The position numbers were made by a program, and so were the translations under genes. DNA of 26,652 nt from an uncultured Muribaculaceae bacterium (GTDB lineage Bacteria; Bacteroidota; Bacteroidia; Bacteroidales; Muribaculaceae), in the NCBI GenBank assembly GCA_934663645.1, contig CAKUKR010000026.1, positions 1 through 26,652 of the forward strand. The letters run 5' to 3'. Positions 23,557 through 26,652 of the stretch are shown in pieces. Each line of letters opens with the position of its first letter. Positions within the stretch are counted from its first letter, which is position 1. The notes beneath the pieces were generated by a model. It did no database searches, was not told the origin of the DNA, and was given only the letters and a program-made list of their open reading frames with translations.

Positions 23557-24798
23557 TCACTTCATCACTACTTTCTTCTTGCCGTCGATGATGTAGATGC
23601 CGGCTGGGAGGTTCTCTGTATTGACCACACGAGTGCCGTCGATGCGGTAAACAACGCCGCTCGCATTGCTCTCGCTTTCGACAGTGTCAACACCCACGCC
23701 GCCGCTGATAGTGTATGTCACAGAAATCGGGCCTGAATATGTGCCGCTGTAGAGCTGCTCGCCCATAAGGGTGAACATGCGGAACGGAGCTGAAACTGTG
23801 TATGTGCCAGCATCTGTAACAGCAGGTTCAAACACTACGTGAGCCTCGTTGTCAGCCATGCCCTCGCCGCCGAGAGAAACTGTGCCTACAGACACTTCCT
23901 GACCAGCCTCGTTGGTAACGGTAAAATGATTATCCGCACCGCGCTTGTAGTAAGCAGTTACGTAGTCATTGAAAGTGAGGTACATGTCTTCCAGCGTTTC
24001 GAGATTTGTTTCGTCAGCTGCGGGAGTGAATGTGATGTTGTCCGGCACTGGAGCTGTGCTCGGTGCGCCATCCTCAATGACAAAGCGGAAACGAGCCTCA
24101 GGGAAGTCCTCGTCTGTGTAGATGTCATAGAACGCGCCCTCTGTCATTACCAGAATGTATTTGCCAGGCTCTGTAACACATGTCGAAAGGTCGATGCAGC
24201 CGTTGATCAGGCCTGCTCCCTCTACTGTGCGGCCAGTAGCTACCTCTTCCGCAGTGTCGTCATCCTTGATGAGTTTGCAGACTATGCTGCCGTTGTTAGC
24301 GACATTCTCGCTGAACGACACTGTGAAATACTGCAAGTCAGAGTACTTGCCCTGAACCGGGCTGATAGAAACGAAGCTGTTCTCGATGGGCTGAAACTCA
24401 TCGGGAGTCTCGCCTTCCACAGTCACTGTCCACTCCATTTCGGGGTTGCTGACCTCGTACATCTCATCGTATGTGAACGAGCCAGCACCGATTTTGATGG
24501 TGTATTCACCTGAGGTAGTGATAGGTGTTCCGAGTGTGTATGTCAACGTAGAATAGCTTGCACCGGTGGTACGGTAAGTCACCGCTACAGGCACATTATT
24601 GATGCGGACATCAGGATCTGCGTCGGAAAACACATCGTCATCTCCGTATACACCGCCTGTGTACGTGATGGTAATTTCACGGATTTCTGTCACGATTGTG
24701 TTCGGAGTCGGCGTAACAGTCAACACCGAGGGGACTGATGCGCTTGCGCCGAGGGCGAACATAGCCGCCAGTCCGAGTAGGGTAGATTTCTTGAACAT
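23557..24798 (-). CDS. Secreted T9SS-sorted protein with three Ig-like domains (413 aa)
   Basis: A signal peptide (LGLAAMFALGASA, cleavage about residue 20) is followed by three Ig-like beta domains of about 100-115 residues (roughly 21-130, 140-245 and 250-365). Each has an early [IY].[IV][TS][FY] strand and a late T..G.Y.[IVL] strand (TTSGEYTIKIGAGSF, TEPGKYILVMTEGAF, TDAGTYTVSAPFRMF). The C-terminal tail (VVYRIDGTRVV, then LPAGIYIIDGKKKVVMK) is a Por-type sorting signal. The domains resemble bacterial Ig-like (SbsA/Big-type) folds by pattern only. It is monocistronic, with its own promoter and terminator, and is the first protein of the surface cluster next to the divergent sigma factor gene. 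Function unknown; likely structural or binding. Confidence 0.86.
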   Translation of the reverse strand: MFKKSTLLGLAAMFALGASASVPSVLTVTPTPNTIVTEIREITITYTGGVYGDDDVFSDADPDVRINNVPVAVTYRTTGASYSTLTYTLGTPITTSGEYTIKIGAGSFTYDEMYEVSNPEMEWTVTVEGETPDEFQPIENSFVSISPVQGKYSDLQYFTVSFSENVANNGSIVCKLIKDDDTAEEVATGRTVEGAGLINGCIDLSTCVTEPGKYILVMTEGAFYDIYTDEDFPEARFRFVIEDGAPSTAPVPDNITFTPAADETNLETLEDMYLTFNDYVTAYYKRGADNHFTVTNEAGQEVSVGTVSLGGEGMADNEAHVVFEPAVTDAGTYTVSAPFRMFTLMGEQLYSGTYSGPISVTYTISGGVGVDTVESESNASGVVYRIDGTRVVNTENLPAGIYIIDGKKKVVMK

Positions 24799-24870
24799 AT
24801 AATAGAGTTATAGGTTATTATTCAGTTGGCAATGGAGCGCACCCCATATCAGTCAACGGATATTTCGCCG

Positions 24871-24901
24871 CAAATTTAATATTTTTCCAGCGGCAATACA
24901 A
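24871..24901 (-). promoter_or_regulatory. Promoter of the 413-aa gene
   Basis: The -7 TAAATTTG (24878-24871) and -33 TTG (24901-24899) are 20 nt apart. The leader is about 65 nt and holds TGCCAACTGAATAATAACC near the start codon, shared with the 178-aa paralog. Confidence 0.75.
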
Positions 24902-24953
24902 GTTTATCGCCAACATTGCACGCCCTCTCTTCCTTTTTTCTCACCCAAAGTGA

Positions 24954-24977
24954 AACTATCCGCCGCATACCGCAGTC
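24954..24977 (+). promoter_or_regulatory. Possible ECF-type promoter of the sigma factor gene
   Basis: On the plus strand GTGAAAC (AAC at 24954-24956) is followed after 17 nt by AGTC (24974-24977), resembling the AAC...GTC pattern of ECF-dependent promoters. No TAnnTTTG box was found before this gene. Predicted start would be near 24984, about 18 nt before the ATG. If real, it suggests autoregulation. Confidence 0.3.
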
Positions 24978-25001
24978 TAAGGTTATGTAAACGTTCAGAC
25001 A

Positions 25002-25598
25002 ATGACAATAACATTACCGACATACACCGCCACCGGCAATCCGCTGCGGCTCTTCGTAAACAAGGCTGCAGCCGTGCTAATGGCGGCCTTCTCGCCCGAG
25101 GCAAAGGAGCGGAAGCGGCTGGAAGCGACTTTTCATCAGACTGTCTCCAAATACGCTGATACCATCTCAGGCATCTGCTTCTCATTTGCAAGAAACCCCG
25201 CTGAGTATGAAGACCTGCGTCAAGACGCTCTCATCAACATCTGGCGCGGCATAGGCAATTTCCGGGGCGAAGCCGAAACACGAACATGGATATACCGCGT
25301 GGTGATGAACACCTGTGCCTCTGTATACCGAAAGCAACAACGCAACCCCATGCGCAATGCAGTCACAGAAATACCGGAAATAGCAGACACTGATGGCGAC
25401 ACACGCGAAGACATTACATTCATGCACTACCTCATATCGCAGCTCCCGGAGACCGACCGCTGCATCATTATAATGTGGCTGGACGAGCAAAGCTATGAGG
25501 ACATCGCAGCTGTGACAGGGCTAAACCGAAACACAGTCGCTACACGGCTGCGCCGCATACGCATCAAACTAACAGAACAAGCCAAGAAAATCATCTGA
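25002..25598 (+). CDS. RNA polymerase sigma factor, ECF type
   Basis: The 198-residue protein has a sigma-70 region 2 (about 44-110: YADTISGICFSFARNPAEYE, DLRQDALINIWRGIGNFRGE, TWIYRVVMNTC) and region 4 (about 140-198: LPETDRCIIIMWLDEQSYED, then IAAVTGLNRNTVATRLRRIR helix-turn-helix). It lacks regions 1 and 3, as ECF factors do. The start used is ATG 25002; an in-frame ATG at 25080 would remove 26 residues and still leave both domains, so the N-terminus is uncertain. It is followed 27 nt later by a membrane protein that could be its partner. It is divergent from the T9SS cargo cluster; whether it controls that cluster is unknown, since those genes carry housekeeping-type promoters. Confidence 0.93.
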   Translation: MTITLPTYTATGNPLRLFVNKAAAVLMAAFSPEAKERKRLEATFHQTVSKYADTISGICFSFARNPAEYEDLRQDALINIWRGIGNFRGEAETRTWIYRVVMNTCASVYRKQQRNPMRNAVTEIPEIADTDGDTREDITFMHYLISQLPETDRCIIIMWLDEQSYEDIAAVTGLNRNTVATRLRRIRIKLTEQAKKII

Positions 25599-25625
25599 AA
25601 TCACAAACTCAATAACCCCAAAGTC

Positions 25626-26204
25626 ATGAACAAACCAGCAACAGCCATCAATTCGGACGAACAGAAAATAAAACAAGACTGGAAGAAAACCAAGGCAGCT
25701 CTCAGGAACTGCAACGCCGATGGCAAAATCCCAGACCCTAAACGCAAGACAGCCCTCGAAAAACTCATCGCACGCTACCGCAGCTTCGTATACCTGGAAT
25801 GCTTGTGCCTGATACTCTTTCCATCCTGCATGCACTGGCTCTTCAACGACCCCAACGACACATTGCTGGCAATGTACGCAATCATCTTTTTCATAACCGC
25901 TGTCGTTGTGGACTACAAGCTCGCCCAGAAACTGGCGACAATCGACATACAACAAATGACCGTGGCTGCTGTGCTACGTACCATACTTGAGTGCCGCAAG
26001 CGTCACCTCCAGTCAATGATATTGCTCATACCAATGGCAGTGGGCTTCATAGGTGTAATTGCTTATGCTTCAATCAACGAAACGCACTTGCTAATCGGGA
26101 TCGTAGTGGGGCTTGTCGCAGGACTTGCATTAGGAATACGAGAGTTCCGCGGCTTCATGCGAGACTACCGCACTGCAGTAGCCGACACCGAGATACACGA
26201 CTAA
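25626..26204 (+). CDS. Four-helix membrane protein, possible partner of the ECF sigma factor
   Basis: The 192-residue protein has a charged cytoplasmic N-terminus (about 1-52, Lys-rich) and four hydrophobic helices in two hairpins: about 54-73, 80-97, 131-150 and 154-171. A basic stretch (LECRKRH, about 121-127) lies between the pairs. There is no zinc-binding anti-sigma motif and no FecR-like periplasmic domain. It begins 27 nt after the sigma factor stop codon, so it is probably co-transcribed. An anti-sigma or signal-sensing role is inference from position; I do not recognise the family. Confidence 0.8.
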   Translation: MNKPATAINSDEQKIKQDWKKTKAALRNCNADGKIPDPKRKTALEKLIARYRSFVYLECLCLILFPSCMHWLFNDPNDTLLAMYAIIFFITAVVVDYKLAQKLATIDIQQMTVAAVLRTILECRKRHLQSMILLIPMAVGFIGVIAYASINETHLLIGIVVGLVAGLALGIREFRGFMRDYRTAVADTEIHD

Positions 26205-26567
26205 CACACAAAACAACAATTTTCAGGCGCATTTGTGTCACAATTCAGCGCGGCTGCCTAATGGTAGCGGCGCATATTTTACCCCCAAAAAGCACGACTT
26301 GATACAGGAGTTGATGAATCCGGAGAAAACCAAAGTGGAAACCTACGACAAAGGCATAAGCAAGTCAGGCAAACCAGACCGCACGCGGCATTGACGGTCG
26401 GCAGCGGCAATGAAAGCCAGCAGCAGCCAGTCTGTCCAGATGCCAGACCCGAAGTTCCGGCACTGACAGCCATTCTCCCAAGGCCTTTAGTGTCATTAAG
26501 GGCATTCGGGGGAGTGGGGGCTGGGCTGTGCAGGGTAAGCATCCGAAACAAGCCGACTTGTCAGGAC
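26205..26567 (+). other. Stretch without a convincing gene, with a possible small ORF or gene remnant
   Basis: No terminator is evident after the membrane protein gene; ACACAAA/TTTGTGT (26206-26238) is a weak hairpin. A frame stays open for 63 codons from 26203 to the TGA at 26392-26394 and reads like protein in its second half (GAYFTPKKHDLIQELMNPEK), but its only ATG is at 26314 (26 residues, with AGGAG 3 nt before it). Further on, CATTCTCCC (26471-26479) can pair with GGGGGAGTG (26508-26516) around a nested CCTT/AAGG hairpin. I cannot assign a function to either. Confidence 0.3.
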
Positions 26568-26597
26568 AAAAAAATCTCGCGGGATTACTCGCGAGAT
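26568..26597 (-). terminator. Intrinsic terminator of the gene at the right edge
   Basis: ATCTCGCG pairs with CGCGAGAT around an 8-nt loop and runs into seven T residues on the minus strand (26574-26568). The stem overlaps the last codons and the TAA of the partial gene, which is unusually tight. Confidence 0.88.
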
Positions 26598-26652
26598 TCT
26601 TTGTAGTAGAAGGGCAGCATTTGTTTTATCTGTTCCGGCGGAGTGTCATCGT
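26585..26652 (-). CDS. C-terminal 21 codons of an unidentified protein
   Basis: The minus strand reads DDTPPEQIKQMLPFYYKESR followed by Glu and TAA (26587-26585), then directly the terminator T-run. The open frame runs into the window edge, and the coupling of stop codon and terminator stem supports a real gene end. The fragment is too short to name a family; the segment is not obviously membrane or low complexity. Confidence 0.6.
   Translation of the reverse strand, partial: DDTPPEQIKQMLPFYYKESRE

Noticed and set aside
1..26652. CRISPR array, transposon, integrase or phage genes
   Set aside because: No regularly spaced repeats, no transposase or integrase motifs, and no long terminal inverted or direct repeats were seen by eye.

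Overview
The window looks like the chromosome of a gut-type Bacteroidales bacterium, possibly Muribaculaceae-like; the family is a guess. Evidence: the gene order rplM-rpsI-rpsB-tsf, a gldH lipoprotein gene directly behind ricT, secreted proteins ending in type IX secretion (T9SS/Por) sorting tails, tRNAs without encoded CCA, and seven promoters that fit the Bacteroidota housekeeping pattern TTG-(19 or 20 nt)-TAnnTTTG. No mobile element, CRISPR array or rRNA was seen.

Housekeeping half (1-12.8 kb, all minus strand). Two tRNA genes (Thr-UGU, then Tyr-GUA cut by the window edge) are followed upstream by glmS with its own promoter, then the translation operon rplM-rpsI-rpsB-tsf, which carries a structured leader and a 303-nt structured spacer before rpsB. 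Upstream lies a tightly packed operon: small coiled-coil protein, zapA, a structured spacer that may hold a 6S-like RNA, rny (RNase Y), ricT (PSP1-family RNase Y specificity factor), gldH, an M24 metallopeptidase, and cca. Start/stop overlaps at rny-ricT, ricT-gldH and M24-cca suggest translational coupling.

Accessory half (13.0-24.8 kb, minus strand). Five secreted proteins lie in a row. Three large ones (1116, 784 and 1132 aa) share one visible promoter, are separated by long hairpins without U-tracts, and end at a clear intrinsic terminator. Two smaller ones (413 and 178 aa) are paralogs, each with its own promoter and terminator. All five have signal peptides and T9SS-type C-terminal tails, so they are probably surface-attached or released proteins. 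The 784- and 1116-aa proteins share a roughly 160-220-residue module ending in a PVM[KR][LI] motif, seen three times in total; I do not recognise it.

Right end (25.0-26.65 kb). A plus-strand pair encodes an ECF sigma factor and a four-helix membrane protein, divergent from the surface-protein cluster and possibly a regulatory unit. About 360 nt with no convincing gene follow, then a terminator and the last 21 codons of a minus-strand gene that continues outside the window.
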